A stretch of DNA of 64,000 bases from positions 8,533,977-8,597,976 of the forward strand of contig NC_085137.1 in assembly GCF_035046485.1 (NCBI RefSeq), read 5' to 3'. Shown here one piece after another: positions 11,701-22,344 of this stretch. Every line of letters starts with the position of its first letter. The stretch's first letter is position 1. The notes under the pieces are model-generated. The model was not told the origin of the DNA, made no database searches, and saw only the letters and a list, made by a program, of their open reading frames with translations. This stretch comes from Aedes albopictus (lineage: Eukaryota > Arthropoda > Insecta > Diptera > Culicidae). Both the position numbers and the translations under genes were made by a program.

Positions 11701-14700
11701 CTTGGTGGTCCAAAATAATGTCAGGTGGTCCAAAATAGAAGCCCGAGAAATTTCTTGTATTTACTACAACAATTTTGAGTTCTATTCCGCTCTTTTCGGC
11801 AGAAATCATGTTGCTCTACGTAATGCCAACTGAAATTATCCAAGTATTGAAGAGAAAACCTTTTATTTCACTGAATTGTTCATCCCCTTCCTAAAAGGGT
11901 CAAAATAGCTCCCTTACCCTATAAAATTTCTGATACGATGCGGTACGAAACGAAACGAAATCCAAAAATGTTTCGTGAGATCGATACGAAATCCAAATTT
12001 ACTCGGTATTTTTCGAAACGAAACGAAATTTCCGAAAAGCTTCAGTGGAATTCTGCAGTTACATAGATTTTGTGCAAATTGATACTGCATGTTTGCGGTG
12101 GCGCGAACTGCATTTCTATAAAGACTCTCATCCTCACGTAGTTTCTTTTGCTGCAGTGCCATTAATATTTTTTTCAATTTTGCGCGACCTATGTTGAAAA
12201 TTAGAATAATTACACCAATATCCTTATACACTCTGTCCATTTTCTATAAGACCACATGATTTTTGATTGCCGTTTCTCAGGAAGAAAACACATCACTTCA
12301 ATTTATATCACGATATGTTTGTGTGAGTGAAACCTGTTTCATGCAAAGGAATAGTCGTGTGTGTGCGATCGCACCAAGCAATAACTACTGTTTTTGCGAT
12401 TTACCGTGTCCATTTTGTATAAGACCACTTTCAGATTCGCGTGTTTTCATTGTGCTGAATCAAAATGCCCTAGGGTAAAGTACTCACTGAGAAGGAGAAG
12501 GGAAGAATCGAGGCATTTCACCAAGAAAAAGTTGGAATTAAGGTCCCTTTAGATATGACTCATATTTGGTCAAACAATCCCAACAAAAGACCAACACAGC
12601 GTGAATCGTAGCAATGAATGTCGGGCTTCAATGGCAAATATTTGTCATGATAACAAACAGTCAATCCCATCAAGCAATTGTTTCGCTGATCCTGAAGAAT
12701 ACAAAAAAAAAAACAAAAGAGCTCCACGGAAATCAAAGCTATCTGACCGCGAGAAGAGGGCGATAGGTAGAATAGCTAAGAACTCGACTAAATCCTTGAT
12801 GCAAATCAAACAAACTTTGAATTTAAAGGTTCGCCTGGAGACAGTTCGACAAGTTTTGATAAAAAGCCCGCATATGAAAAGGGCAAAAAAGGTTAAAGCT
12901 CCTAACCTTACAACTTCTTATATTGAAAAACAGCAGAGTTTTGCAAAAACTCACATGAATCGGCAGTGGAATTAGGTAAACTTTTGTTAAATGTTACTAC
13001 ATATTCGAAAACTTCAATATTCCTATACAACTCTGAAACTTGTAAAATATTCTAGAATGTTTCGAAAATCTTTAGACAATCTTCAGCGACGAAAAGAAGT
13101 TCAACCTGGATAATCCAGGCGGCTTTAATGGATATTGACGAGTTCAAGGAAGGAAGCACTTTTTTTTCAACTCGGAACTTCGGTGGTGGCTCATGCATGG
13201 TGTGGACAGGCTTTTGTGTAATCGGAAAGCTGAAGATAGCGTTCACGTCTTTCAAAATAAATAGTAAGGACTACATCAGTATTCTTGAAGTGCATCTTCT
13301 TCCTTTTTTGCGCAAATATCATCGGAAGAAGTCTACATTCCAACAGGCATTTTCCGCTATTCATACCTGCAACGGTTCATACCAAGCAATGGTTCAGGGA
13401 CCAAAAAATCGATTTACTCGACTGGCCGGCGTGTTCACTTGACTTAAATCCAGTCGAAAACCTTTGAGGGATTTTGATTCGTAGGATTTATACTGAAGAA
13501 AGCAGTATGTCACCGTTGATGAGCTGAAATCCGCTATAATAACAGAATGGGGTAAAATTGAGAAACCTGTTCTACTGAATTTAGTAAACAGTATGCCAAA
13601 TAGAATTTTCCAAGTCATTAATCGAAATGGCAAAGCTATTGATTATTGAACTTACAGTATGTTGATTTTTATAAGTTTTACTTAATGAAAATGTGTAGTA
13701 TTTGAGATGGTCTTATAGAAACTGGACACCTCGAAAATATAAAGTCTTATTACAAAAGTAAAAGAAGGAACTTTTAATCAAAATAAATTTAAGACGAAAA
13801 ATAACTTGTACTGCATTATACAGTTATACGCATATTGACCCGAAATTGTTATTATTATAGTTGACTTGAAACAATTTGGGGGTGGTCTTATAGAAGTTAG
13901 ACAGAGTGTAAGTTTGCTCCAATGACTTACTAAGAGCACACCAATAATGCGTTACATCATTGCGACTATGCCATAAGATACTCTAATGCCGCTTGTATAT
14001 CAGAAACCTGAAGCAATGATATGGATACATAAACCAAATGTTTACCCATCAAGCTTTGTTGAATAGCGTATCTTCTGGAGAAAGCCTGAAATCTAATCCT
14101 TAAATGATAGATGATTAAATTTACCAGGAAATACCCAGTAAAACTAATATATTAATCAAAAAGAACAATTAAAAAATGTATGCGCACATTAAATATGAAG
14201 ACATCCGCAAACTTGGAATTCGAAAAATATATCACAATCATTTCTAGGTTATTAGGCCAAAAATTCTACCAGATAGATCTGGACTATAGTGGACCTAGTG
14301 TGATGGTTAAAGTGCATGCCCTTTTCGCCGAGGACCTGGGATCAAATACCACTCCCAAAAGATTTGAAAAATGTGAATTCTACCTTCGGATTTTTCGATT
14401 CGATACTGTGGGTCCCAAAATCAACTAACAACCAAGCGCTTAACAGTTGAAGAAAAAGAAAATTAAAAGATTTTTCAGAACTTATGTAAGTACTTGAAAA
14501 AAAAAATCTCTACTAATATCACCATTCCAGAGTATGTTGGTAAATAATCTGATAAAATAGAGGCTAACAAACGTCTTTTTTCCGAAATTTAGTACAAAAG
14601 TAAGCTGCCCACACAGCGATGTTAAAGTTTGTCGTGCTCATCTTACCTTCTGACATTTACAATTCACTCATGAAGGTAATTGAAGAAATTCGTCATAGAA

Positions 14701-17700
14701 TATCGGTATTAATCCCTACGATCACATACCTTCCACTTGAAATACTTCAAGAATTCCACTATGAACTCCTACATTGATGTCTACACCTGAACATATTTTA
14801 GCAATTTAACAATAAAAAAACATGATTTAGGATTAGCCTAATATTCTTTTTCAACAACTTCCTTAATTCAAACAAAAAATCCCCAAGGTACTCTTTTCAG
14901 TGCCTGCAAACGTTCTCATTTAAGTAGAGGTCTATGAAAAACAAAAGGACGAACATGAAATTTTACGGAATGTTTTATCAACAAAGTAAATAAGAGTTTG
15001 ACCGCTTCGTTATACCGGTTTGATGGTAAACTCTTTCAATAGTTTCACTGGGTTTCTCCAGAAATTTTTCCATGTGTACCAAACCTTCTACCAAGTTTGT
15101 CTTATACGATTTTTCCTGGGATTTTCATTATTTCTTATTTTTTCAGAGACAATTTTTGGGAGAGCTTCTAGGTGTGCTTAGAACTTTTGCTAGTGTATTA
15201 CACACCCTAAATCATCCTATCCTAATATTCTTCGTTACTCTGCTAAAAATTCCTGTTGTAGATCTAAACTGACAACAGGAACTTAACTCGTGTTTTTTTG
15301 CATTTGATTCAATTAGAAATTTTAATCAAAATATTAGGTATGGTCCAGCACACCGCCATACCTATTGAGCAGGATTTTACTGGTAGGCCCAAGATAAGAA
15401 GCATACTTGAGATTGTTTCGGTCTTTATTTTAGGACCTGGGAGTGGTTTGTCTCTCGCTGTTCGAGATGTTTTTTTTTTCAAACACTTTTAAGTACCTTA
15501 AGATTAGCAATATCTTCGATAGATGATGTGGACATCTACACTATTTATTTGTTTTCGAAATTTATTAGACATTCCACGGAATTCCGTTTGATTTCCTCAA
15601 AATCTATTTTTTGGAGACTAAATTTCTAGAATTTGGCGGAAAGAAACGAAATTCAAAATCATACATTTCGGCTAGGTGAATTCAGTGGAATTCCGTGAAA
15701 TTTCGTTTCGAGGTGTATTTGGCGAAATCATTCGGTATACCGCATACCCTTACCTGTAGGTATCTCCATTGATGTAACGTTACCTGAATGGAATCTGATT
15801 GTGTTCAATCAATTTCAAAATCTATTTTCAAAAATTGTACGCCTGGTTCAACTACCTCAAACCCCCTGTACCTCCCCTGAGACCATCCGAAATATCCCAA
15901 TACGCCTCTGAAACAAGCTGGAAAGTCTCTGAAATGCTACTAAAAACCCCCTGGGGCTTCTTTGCCCCCACTCCCCTGCAGCTCATCTGAGACTCTCCTA
16001 AACTCCAGAAACTCCCCTCTAACACCTCTGAAACTCGCTGAAAATCCTCTATAGCATCCTGGAATACCACTCGAAACCACTTGAAACCCCTTGGACCCCA
16101 TGTAACGCACCTGAGACCATTCAAAACCACCAGGAACCCTCCTGTGAAGGCTCAGGTCCTCCCTGACAATTATATGATACTTTCTGAAATGCAACCGAAA
16201 ATCCCCTGAAATCTCCTCGGACTCCATGAAACACACCTCAGACTCCCCGAAACCCCCGATAAAAACAGAGCTCATTACTTAAAGTTAACACTTTTGAGTG
16301 CCGTTCATTTATCCTTAAATAAGTATCGTCCCGGGAAACCCCTACATGCATTATTATCTCATGTTTTTTCTGCAATATTGTGTAAGGGATATTGCACTAG
16401 GTATTCCTTCCAAATGCCTTTCTGTCCATGCATTTCTTTGTAAATTACACCAAAGATTTCTCCAAGAATTTTCCTTGGGACTTCTTTAGAAGTTGCTCAA
16501 GAAATTTCACACAAGATTCTGCTTGAAATTAGTGCATAGGTTCAGAGATTCTTTCACAAATTTCTCCTGGGATTCCATAAACGATTCTTTTCGAAACTCT
16601 TTCAAGGATTGCTACATAAGTTCATGCTTCTATTCCATCATCCATTCTTCAAACATTTCTGAGGGAATTCCATCAGAAATATTATCAGGTATTTCTCCAA
16701 AACTTTTATTTTGGGATTACTTAAAAAAGTCTTCTGGAATTTGTTTAGGAAATTCATCTGGGAATTTCTCTAGGAATTCCTCCAGGAAATCCTTCAAAAG
16801 ATGCAATTGTCCGGAAGACATTTTTTCTCTTAGATTCGGAGATTGTTCAGAAATTCCTTGAGAAATTCAGACAACTTATTGCTTGAATTTCTCCAGAAAT
16901 TCCTTCAGGAATGACTTTATTTAATTGGGGATTTTGTTGGACATCTTTTTTGCAACTCCTCTAGAAAATTTTTAAGAGATTCTACTGGAAGTTCCTCCAG
17001 GAATTGCTTTGGAATTAGTCAGACCTTCCTTCGGGGATTCTTTCAATTTTTTTTCCAATGATTCTCTCAACAATTCCTGAAGAAATCACTCCAGGATCTA
17101 TTCGTTAGTGTTCTTGAATGAATTTATTAGGAAATTTTTCAGTGAATAACTGCAGATTGCTCTCCAGTTCTTCCAGGTACATATTCTTCAAATATGCTTC
17201 TCCAAAAACTCTTTTTGTTTTATTTTTTTCAATTGTTTTCTGAAGAATCCCTCCACGATTTCCAGAAAATATTCTTCCAAAAGACTATCCTGCATAATTC
17301 CAAAAATTCAAAAACCCATTCTTAAACAAATGATTCAGACGTATATCCTGGAAATTTCTATAGAAATTCCTTTAGAAATGTAATAATACAAGGATCTCTA
17401 TAGAAATTCCTGTTGGGTTTTTTGGATGAATCTATGAAAAAAATCCTGGACACTTTAGTGCACAATGGAATTCTGAGAGAAGACTTCCTGCAGAAATTAC
17501 TACAATTATCTCTTATTGGCATTTTTCTGTGAAATTTTTGGCACTAATTTCAGTTCTATCTTATCTATACGTGGAAAAGAAATTTCTGGTGAAATTCCCG
17601 AAGAATTTTGTAAAAGATGCTCTAGAAGAAATTCATTCAAAATAGTTTTTGGATAAATCTATGGGGAAAAACATGAGGGCACATTTGAAAATACATAGAC

Positions 17701-20700
17701 CAGAAAAAAAAATGCTGAAAAACTTCTGGAAAAAAAATCTGAAAAACAAACCAATGGAGGACATTCTGAAAGAAACTTGGTAAAAGTTGAAAAACAAATT
17801 CTTGGAGTAATTTCTGAAGGATTAATTTTGGAAAACAAATCCATTGAAGGCTTCCTTGGACTTGGAATCTCAGTAGCACTAAACCCTACGTGAATTCTCT
17901 ACTTGTTAAAAGTATATGAAATAGGAATTCATTGCCACTTAAACTACCAAATATTGTTTGTCCTTTGCATTTCAAGAAAGCATTTCAGTTAATTATGCAT
18001 TGTGTTCAATAAGTGCATTATTTCAATAATAATAACTGCTCAGTTTTAAAACAACGCACTTTATATTATCATTGAGCTTCTAAGACATAAGACATTTATT
18101 TTATTTCTAAATAAGACATTGTCTTATTTTGGAAATAAAATAAAAATAAAAAATATAGAAGGAATTTTCAAAGAAATTTCTTAAAGATTCCATGGAAGAA
18201 TTTCTGAACGAAACTTTGGAAGAATTTCTGATGAAGGTTGTGGAAGATTTTCTAAAGAAATCCTACGTGGAATTTCTGAGCGTTTTTTTATTTTTTTATA
18301 GGATCGCTGAAAGTTTTCCTGCAGGAACCGTTGAATGATTTTCTTAAAAAAAAAATGCTGTACGCATTTATAAAAGTTTTATGAAGGATTTCTTAAGGAT
18401 TTTCTGAAGAAATTTCTGGAGATTTTTTATTTTTTTTTTGTCTGTATTAACGAGTTCATCTCGGGACCCACGCATTACTTCCCATCCGAAGGAAGAACTC
18501 ACATTTTGCGAGTTTGTCGGGAGTATTTCTGGAGATCTTCTAACGGAAATTCTGATGGAAATTCTGATACAATCCTTGGAAGATGTTATGAGAAAACTTT
18601 CAAAAGAATCCATGATGAACTTTCCAAAACGAATTCCTGGAGGAATTTCTAAAAAAAAATCCATGGAAGAAATCCTTGAGTAGTTCTCAGAAAACTCTCC
18701 AAAAACATTTCAGGCTTCTGCCTGATAAAAATCCCAGGAAGATGTTGCGAAGGCAACGCTGGAGGAATTTCTGAACAAATAACTGGTGGATTTTTGGGCG
18801 ATTTTCCTTGGGCGGTTTTTAAATCAATTGTTTGATAATTTTCTGAAGGGATTTTTAAACTTTTTAGAAAGGATTACTGAAGGATTTGTTAAGATATTCA
18901 TGAGGAAGTTTCCGAAGCGGATGGCTAATTTAAAAGATTTTATTAAAAAAATATTTGTTAAAAATTTCTGAAAAAAATTATCTGAATTTAGTTAAAGAAA
19001 TCTTCGGAGAAAATTTCCGAAATAATTTTTGATAGATTTTTACAAAGTCCGTAGAGAAATTTTAAAAGAAATTTGTGGGGTAAACTTGAAATAAGTTTTT
19101 GAATAAATCCCGAGACAATCTTCTGAAAAACTCCCTGGAATGTTTCTTTTATATGACGGTTTCAGAAATCTGCAAGAAGTCCCAATTTCACAGAGTTTTT
19201 TTTTGCACGTGTGAGGGCACAACAAATTGGAAACTCACACAGCTTTTTTCTACAAAACATATTCAAAGAGCATTTATTTTATTTTGGAGGATAAACTTCC
19301 ATACGTAATCGTATGTAGGCACACAAAATTGAAATATTCACATGAATCATTACTCTATGTTTTTGAGAGCACAGAAACATTGGAAAAATAAGATATGTGA
19401 TACTATTAATTCATGAGCGTGGAATAAAACATTCTCTAAAAGGCGTTTTTTACAAGCTCGTGCTCAAGGGAGAGTTTTTGGGAGTGAACCTTTCTCATTA
19501 TCAGGGTTTCATATAGGGAAGTGGAACCATCTCGGGAGGGGTCCTGTTTTGGGCACTTTTCTGCTATAACTCAGCCAATTTTTAACCAATTGACACAATT
19601 TTTGTAACGCTATTAGATACGTATAATATCTGGCCGTGTACAGAATTTCAAGTCAATTGGTATGGAATTGACTGAGTTATAGCGAAGAGTACCCAAAATA
19701 CCGGCCGCTGCCCAGGAATTTCTCCCAAGTGGTTCGCTACCCTACTAGGTGCCCCTCTGCCTTTTACTGAAAATACGAGAAATTCCTCACAAAAAACGAA
19801 AAAAATATTTATGCAATTTTCTCTTGGATTTTCTTATGTCCACTTCTCCTCCAGGTGAAACTGTATGCAATTCCTCGTTTTTTTATTTTTTTTTTATAAC
19901 GGAGCAATATTTCCAAAACCGGTCTTCATACACATGTAGAAAAGGACCATGGTATCTCCCGAATTCTTTTCCAGTGGAAAAAGTTTTTAGTTTAACCAAA
20001 AACCATTTCTAAACAAAATTACAAAAAACCATCAGGAAAAAAAATCTTGAGATACCTGGATCCTTCTTATGCATGTATATGAAAACCGATTTTGAAATTT
20101 ATTACGCACTTCCCAACCCACTGGACCCCTTTCGCAGTTTGTATAAGTGCAGGATCGTGAATAAAACTGCGATTTGGCATCGAATCGTGTTGCTGTCTTC
20201 TGCGCACTTATGCATCACAAGATGCTGAATAAGTGCGCAGTAGACACCGACACAATTCAATGCAAAATCGCAGTTTTATTCACGATCCCGCACTTATACT
20301 AACTGCAAAAGGGGTCCAGTGGGGTGGGAAATGCGCAATATTAAATAAAAAACAAAAACCAAAAATGAGTAAATGCTTCCAGTTCTATCTTAAGCTCGAT
20401 AGACAGTGAAGTATACTTATCATCTAAGTAGAAGGAAAGTTATTACAATTATAACCCAATTTTTACAATCTAAGATGCACCACCGGTTCGGGGTAATTAG
20501 TTTGCGCTTGGAATTGGTTATTGAAAAGTGATAATCAAATTAACCCTACCCAGCTATCTCTAGGTATTTTTGTAGTACATTTTGATCTTCTATGATACCT
20601 CTTTTCCACTGACTGATGGTCAAAGGGCATAAATTATACCTAGATACTTTAGCAATCCAATTGGCAGTTTTACCTTGCATTGACTACTCTTAAAACAACC

Positions 20701-20919
20701 ATAAACTACAATCTATCCTATTTTCTCTATCAATTTCCATTCTCGGCTTTTCCACCGCCACCGCCATCAGAAAGCAACTCCAGCTCCAGCAACCACCGGC
20801 GGAGATTTATGGCTCGAGTGGTTACAAATGTGCTCCTGTCGGTCGTGGTGCTGCTCAACTCGTTATCCTCGGTGTCGCCGGTGGTTCTGCCAAGGTCCTT
20901 CTCGATCGGCCGGAGATAA
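8534..20919 (+). CDS. beat: Beaten-path (Beat) family two-Ig-domain protein, 3' exons
   Basis: Five exons join in frame (8534-8742, 8883-9018, 9709-9971, 10094-10226, 20771-20919) and encode 295 residues plus a stop. All introns have GT-AG borders. Ig domain 1 has its cysteines in VQLECHF and GRYRCEV, with Beat-typical YSVKWYKDG, EFYRYVPRD and APSFQTV. Ig domain 2 has KITGGRPRYQIGD, VRVNCTS, KPAAKLTWFING and MKLKCVATI. Four N-glycosylation sequons are visible. In Drosophila, Beat proteins are secreted or membrane-anchored axon-guidance molecules that bind Side-family receptors. The last exon gives a serine-rich linker and the hydrophobic segment NVLLSVVVLLNSL near the C-terminus, which might be a lipid-anchor or membrane signal. 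The 5' signal-peptide exon is missing. Family assignment is firm; the subfamily is not resolved. Confidence 0.9.
8883..9018 (+). CDS. beat: Beat exon: end of Ig domain 1
   Basis: Acceptor CACACAG; donor GTAAGT at 9019. It starts on a codon boundary and leaves one extra base. It encodes LLNSTANQIVLNN and GRYRCEVSAEAPSFQTV, with the second Ig cysteine. Confidence 0.9.
9019..9708 (+). other. Beat intron, 690 bp
   Basis: A GT-AG intron between the two Ig-domain exons. A small CATCATGG/CCATCGCATCATGGTGATG-like inverted stretch lies near 9145-9170; nothing else was recognised. Confidence 0.7.
9709..9971 (+). CDS. beat: Beat exon: main part of Ig domain 2
   Basis: Acceptor CCCGCACTAG; donor GTAAGT at 9972. 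The first two bases complete an Ala codon. It encodes ITGGRPRYQIGDIVRVNC, the tryptophan motif LTWFING and RHFKRGDMKLK. Confidence 0.9.
10094..10226 (+). CDS. beat: Beat exon: end of Ig domain 2
   Basis: Acceptor TGTTTCGCAG; donor GTATGT at 10227. It starts in phase 0 with CVATIAHVYWKSNEESVEG, giving the second cysteine of Ig domain 2, then a hydrophilic linker. Confidence 0.9.
10227..11203 (+). other. Start of the large Beat intron
   Basis: Non-coding intron sequence before the first TIR element. A short GT run lies near 10670. No element ends or RNA genes were recognised. Confidence 0.5.
11204..11923. mobile_element. TIR element, TATAGGGTA ends, about 720 bp
   Basis: The left end reads TATAGGGTAGTGGACGAATT and the reverse complement of the right end reads TATAGGGTAAGGGAGCTATT; both then continue TTGGCCC or TTGACCC. 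The interior repeats the phrase GGTCCAAAAT / TTTTGGCCC in both orientations and lacks a long ORF. Probably a non-autonomous DNA transposon inside the Beat intron. Confidence 0.6.
11924..12226. other. Remnant with CGAAACGAAACGAAAT motifs
   Basis: CGGTACGAAACGAAACGAAAT and CGAAACGAAACGAAATTTCC occur here. Similar words in inverse orientation occur at about 15600-15750. These may be the two outer parts of an older element into which the Tc-like transposon inserted. The match is loose and the boundaries are not defined. Confidence 0.3.
12229..13908 (+). mobile_element. Tc1/Tc3-like DNA transposon with double terminal repeats
   Basis: Outer inverted ends read CACTCTGTC followed by TCTATAAGACCAC, with TA flanks at 12227-12228 and 13909-13910. 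Each end also carries an inner copy of the motif (GTCCATTTTGTATAAGACCAC near 12407-12428; its inverse near 13705-13730), about 175-180 bp from the outer one. This two-site (IR/DR) layout is known from Tc3-, Minos- and Sleeping Beauty-type elements. The 1,680-bp element encodes a broken transposase. Confidence 0.85.
12465..13649 (+). pseudogene. Broken Tc1/Tc3-like DDE transposase
   Basis: ATG at 12465 is followed by an in-frame TAG at codon 3, then GKVLTEKEKGRIEAFHQEK. An N-terminal DNA-binding region follows (KLSDREKRAIGRIAKN, TLNLKVRLETVRQVL). The first catalytic Asp lies in IFSDEKKFNLDNPGG. The second is lost: the family motif QQDNA reads QQAFS. The Glu region reads LDLNPVENL followed by TGA in place of Trp. 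A TAG ends MNRQWN at 12973. A possible 100-bp intron (GT at 12976, AG at 13075) would rejoin the N-terminal part to TIFSDEKK. Several stops and shifts make it non-functional. Confidence 0.8.
13911..15500 (+). other. Intronic stretch without recognised features
   Basis: AT-rich non-coding DNA. GACCTGGGATCAAATACCACTCCC at about 14335 and GGACCTGGGAGTGG at about 15432 look alike in inverse orientation, but I cannot define an element. Confidence 0.4.
15840..16275. repeat. Degenerate CT-rich tandem repeat
   Basis: Diverged units of the type CCTCTGAAACTCCCC or CCTGAAACCCCCTGG recur every 15-30 bp. Antisense frames rich in F, G, V and S are repeat translations. It may be a GC-rich relative of the 12-bp repeat that follows. 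Confidence 0.6.
16380..17880. repeat. Degenerate 12-bp repeat, orientation switches inside
   Basis: From 16380 to about 17450 the units read TTCCTCCAGGAATT (inverse orientation). From about 17580 they read GGAATTTCTGGA-like (forward). A head-to-head junction near 17.5 kb is therefore present. No gene is seen. Confidence 0.7.
18150..19130 (+). repeat. Degenerate 12-bp repeat with a SINE fragment
   Basis: Forward GGAATTTCTGGA-type units. At about 18430-18522 they are interrupted by a poly(T)-led fragment (GTCTGTATTAACGAG, TCATCTCGGGACCCACGC, GAAGGAAGAACTCAC) that matches the 3' half of the SINE at 43507-43695. A short hairpin lies just upstream at about 18100-18145. Confidence 0.65.
18430..18522 (-). 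mobile_element. 5'-truncated SINE fragment
   Basis: It shares the poly(T) end, TGTATTAACGAG, TTCATCTCGGGACCCACGC and GAGTTTGTCGGGAGT with the complete copy at 43507-43695. The tRNA-like head is absent, so it is a truncated insertion in antisense orientation. Confidence 0.7.
19514..19744. mobile_element. MITE with long inverted arms
   Basis: The left arm begins TAGGGAAGTGGAACCA and the inverse of the right arm begins TAGGGTAGCGAACCA. Both contain TTTTGGG and GCTATAACTCAG toward the centre. It is 231 bp without an ORF and lies in the Beat intron. Confidence 0.65.
20100..20340. mobile_element. Foldback element with about 110-bp arms
   Basis: The left arm (TTACGCACTTCCCAACCCAC, GATCGTGAATAAAACTGCGA, GCGCACTTA) is matched in inverse order by the right arm (TAAGTGCGCAG to GTGGGGTGGGAAATGCGCAA). 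The loop is about 12 nt. It is non-coding and intronic in the Beat gene. Confidence 0.7.
20771..20919 (+). CDS. beat: Beat terminal exon
   Basis: The acceptor follows CCACCGCCATCAG at 20770. The first two bases join the extra G of the previous exon to give Glu. It encodes ESNSSSSNHRRRFMARVV, a hydrophobic run NVLLSVVVLL and ends SIGRR plus TAA. Phase agreement across a 10.5-kb intron and the downstream AATAAA support it; there is no domain match to confirm it. Confidence 0.7.
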
Positions 20920-22006
20920 CTCCGTCACTACCGCTACAACTACCAGTACCACCAGCACCACCATCACTACAACTACTACTACTGGCAGCACTAAACTATC
21001 ACAGACGGAGGAGGAGATATATCTCGCACACAGGCGAATCACGTATCTTAGTGGCTTTTATATTACGTTTTAGATTTTAATAAAGAAGTAACGGCTCCTC
21101 TTCGTCCTCGACACCACCCCTGCCCCCTGCACCTTTCACAGGAAGAGTACTTTTTAGATTAAATTGAATGCCAAAGATATAAAAAACGAAGCTGTAAATT
21201 TAGTGAGATTACTCCATGGTGAGGGAATACGGGAAAACTAGCTGCAGCAACTCGTTTTGCGGATCCGATGGTTGTCGAAGAGAGGGAACGAAATGCCAGC
21301 GAATGCATCAATCTGTAAAATATTGCCCTGTAAATATGTGTAAAATTTGTTTCAAAGTTTTATCGTTTGATCTGAGCAAATGCAGACTAGAATAGATACA
21401 AAGCAGGTCACCCGGAGATTTTTATATTAAGTTGCAATTTTAGAGAAAAAGTTTTAGACAAAGAAACAAAAGAAACAAAACAAGGTTGATAACATCGATA
21501 ATTTATGCGGTCTTGCAACTAGATACATGTCAATTTTGAGGAAAAACTGTTACAATGTGGAAGCTGAAGCGTGTTTCTATAAGAAGAAAAGTCAGTATTA
21601 CTCATCGTTGAACTAATCTTATACCACACAAAGGAAAACAACTGAAAGAAACTAATTCATCATATCAGGTGGAATACACATAAGATAAAATCGTACGAAT
21701 CACTTTTCAAAATACTTATTTATGTGACAACAAATTTCGCTCTTAAACTTTAAATAATATTTATGGGGGAAGAAAGTGACTCAAAGCTGTCTATCGAAAA
21801 AAAAATCAATGTAATTTTCGAGAAAGGAAATCAATTGTGTTATTTTTTACATATATTTTGAAGAAAATTCTATCTCTGACTCATCGCGATGCATACGAAT
21901 CAGTATTAAAAAAAACTACACATCGTGGCAGAAGTTTACCGAAACAAAACAGTAATCGCCATATCAAAGCGGATACACCGCCTCTCGTTGAAGTTATAGG
22001 ACAGAT
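20920..22006 (+). other. 3' untranslated region and downstream DNA of the Beat gene
   Basis: A short trinucleotide-rich run (ACTACAACTACTACTACTGG) lies at about 20935-20990. An AATAAA lies at 21079. Beyond it I see nothing definite up to the foldback element at 22007. Confidence 0.4.
21079..21084 (+). terminator. Candidate polyadenylation signal
   Basis: AATAAA 160 bp after the Beat stop codon. The motif is common in AT-rich DNA, so this is positional inference. Confidence 0.45.
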
Positions 22007-22344
22007 CGGTGAAGTACTAGATTTGTAGTAATGAGCTGAATTTTAGTATGGTGAGAAGGCCAATTCTCCGTTTCTGCATTGAAATGGTGTAAAAAGCGTG
22101 GGTATTATGATTCCTTGCCTAATTTGATGCTGTTTGAGCAAAACTTTGGGCAACAGTGTTATTATTTTCTCCATTTCTTGCAACATAAACAATATAGTAA
22201 TTCAAAGTTTTGCTCAAACAGCATCAAATTAGGCAAGAAGTCATAATACCCACGCTTTTTGCACCATTTCATAGCAGAAACGGAGAATTGGCCTTCTCAC
22301 CATACTAAAATTCAGCTCATTACTACAAATCTAGTACTACACCG
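22007..22344. mobile_element. Foldback MITE, CTAGAT / GAGCTGAATTTTAGTATGG family
   Basis: Arms of about 150 bp start CGGTGAAGTACTAG and its inverse. They hold GAGCTGAATTTT, ATGGTGAGAAGG, CCGTTTCTGCA, CGTGGGTATTATGA and CAAATTAGGCAAG-type words in mirror order around a loop with TTCTTGCAACATAAACAA. The element at 47157-47519 has the same order of motifs and the same loop words, so this is a family. Confidence 0.8.

Noticed and set aside
12601..12975. 124-codon ORF as a host gene
   Set aside because: Its motifs are the DNA-binding part of the broken Tc-like transposase and it lies between that element's inverted ends.
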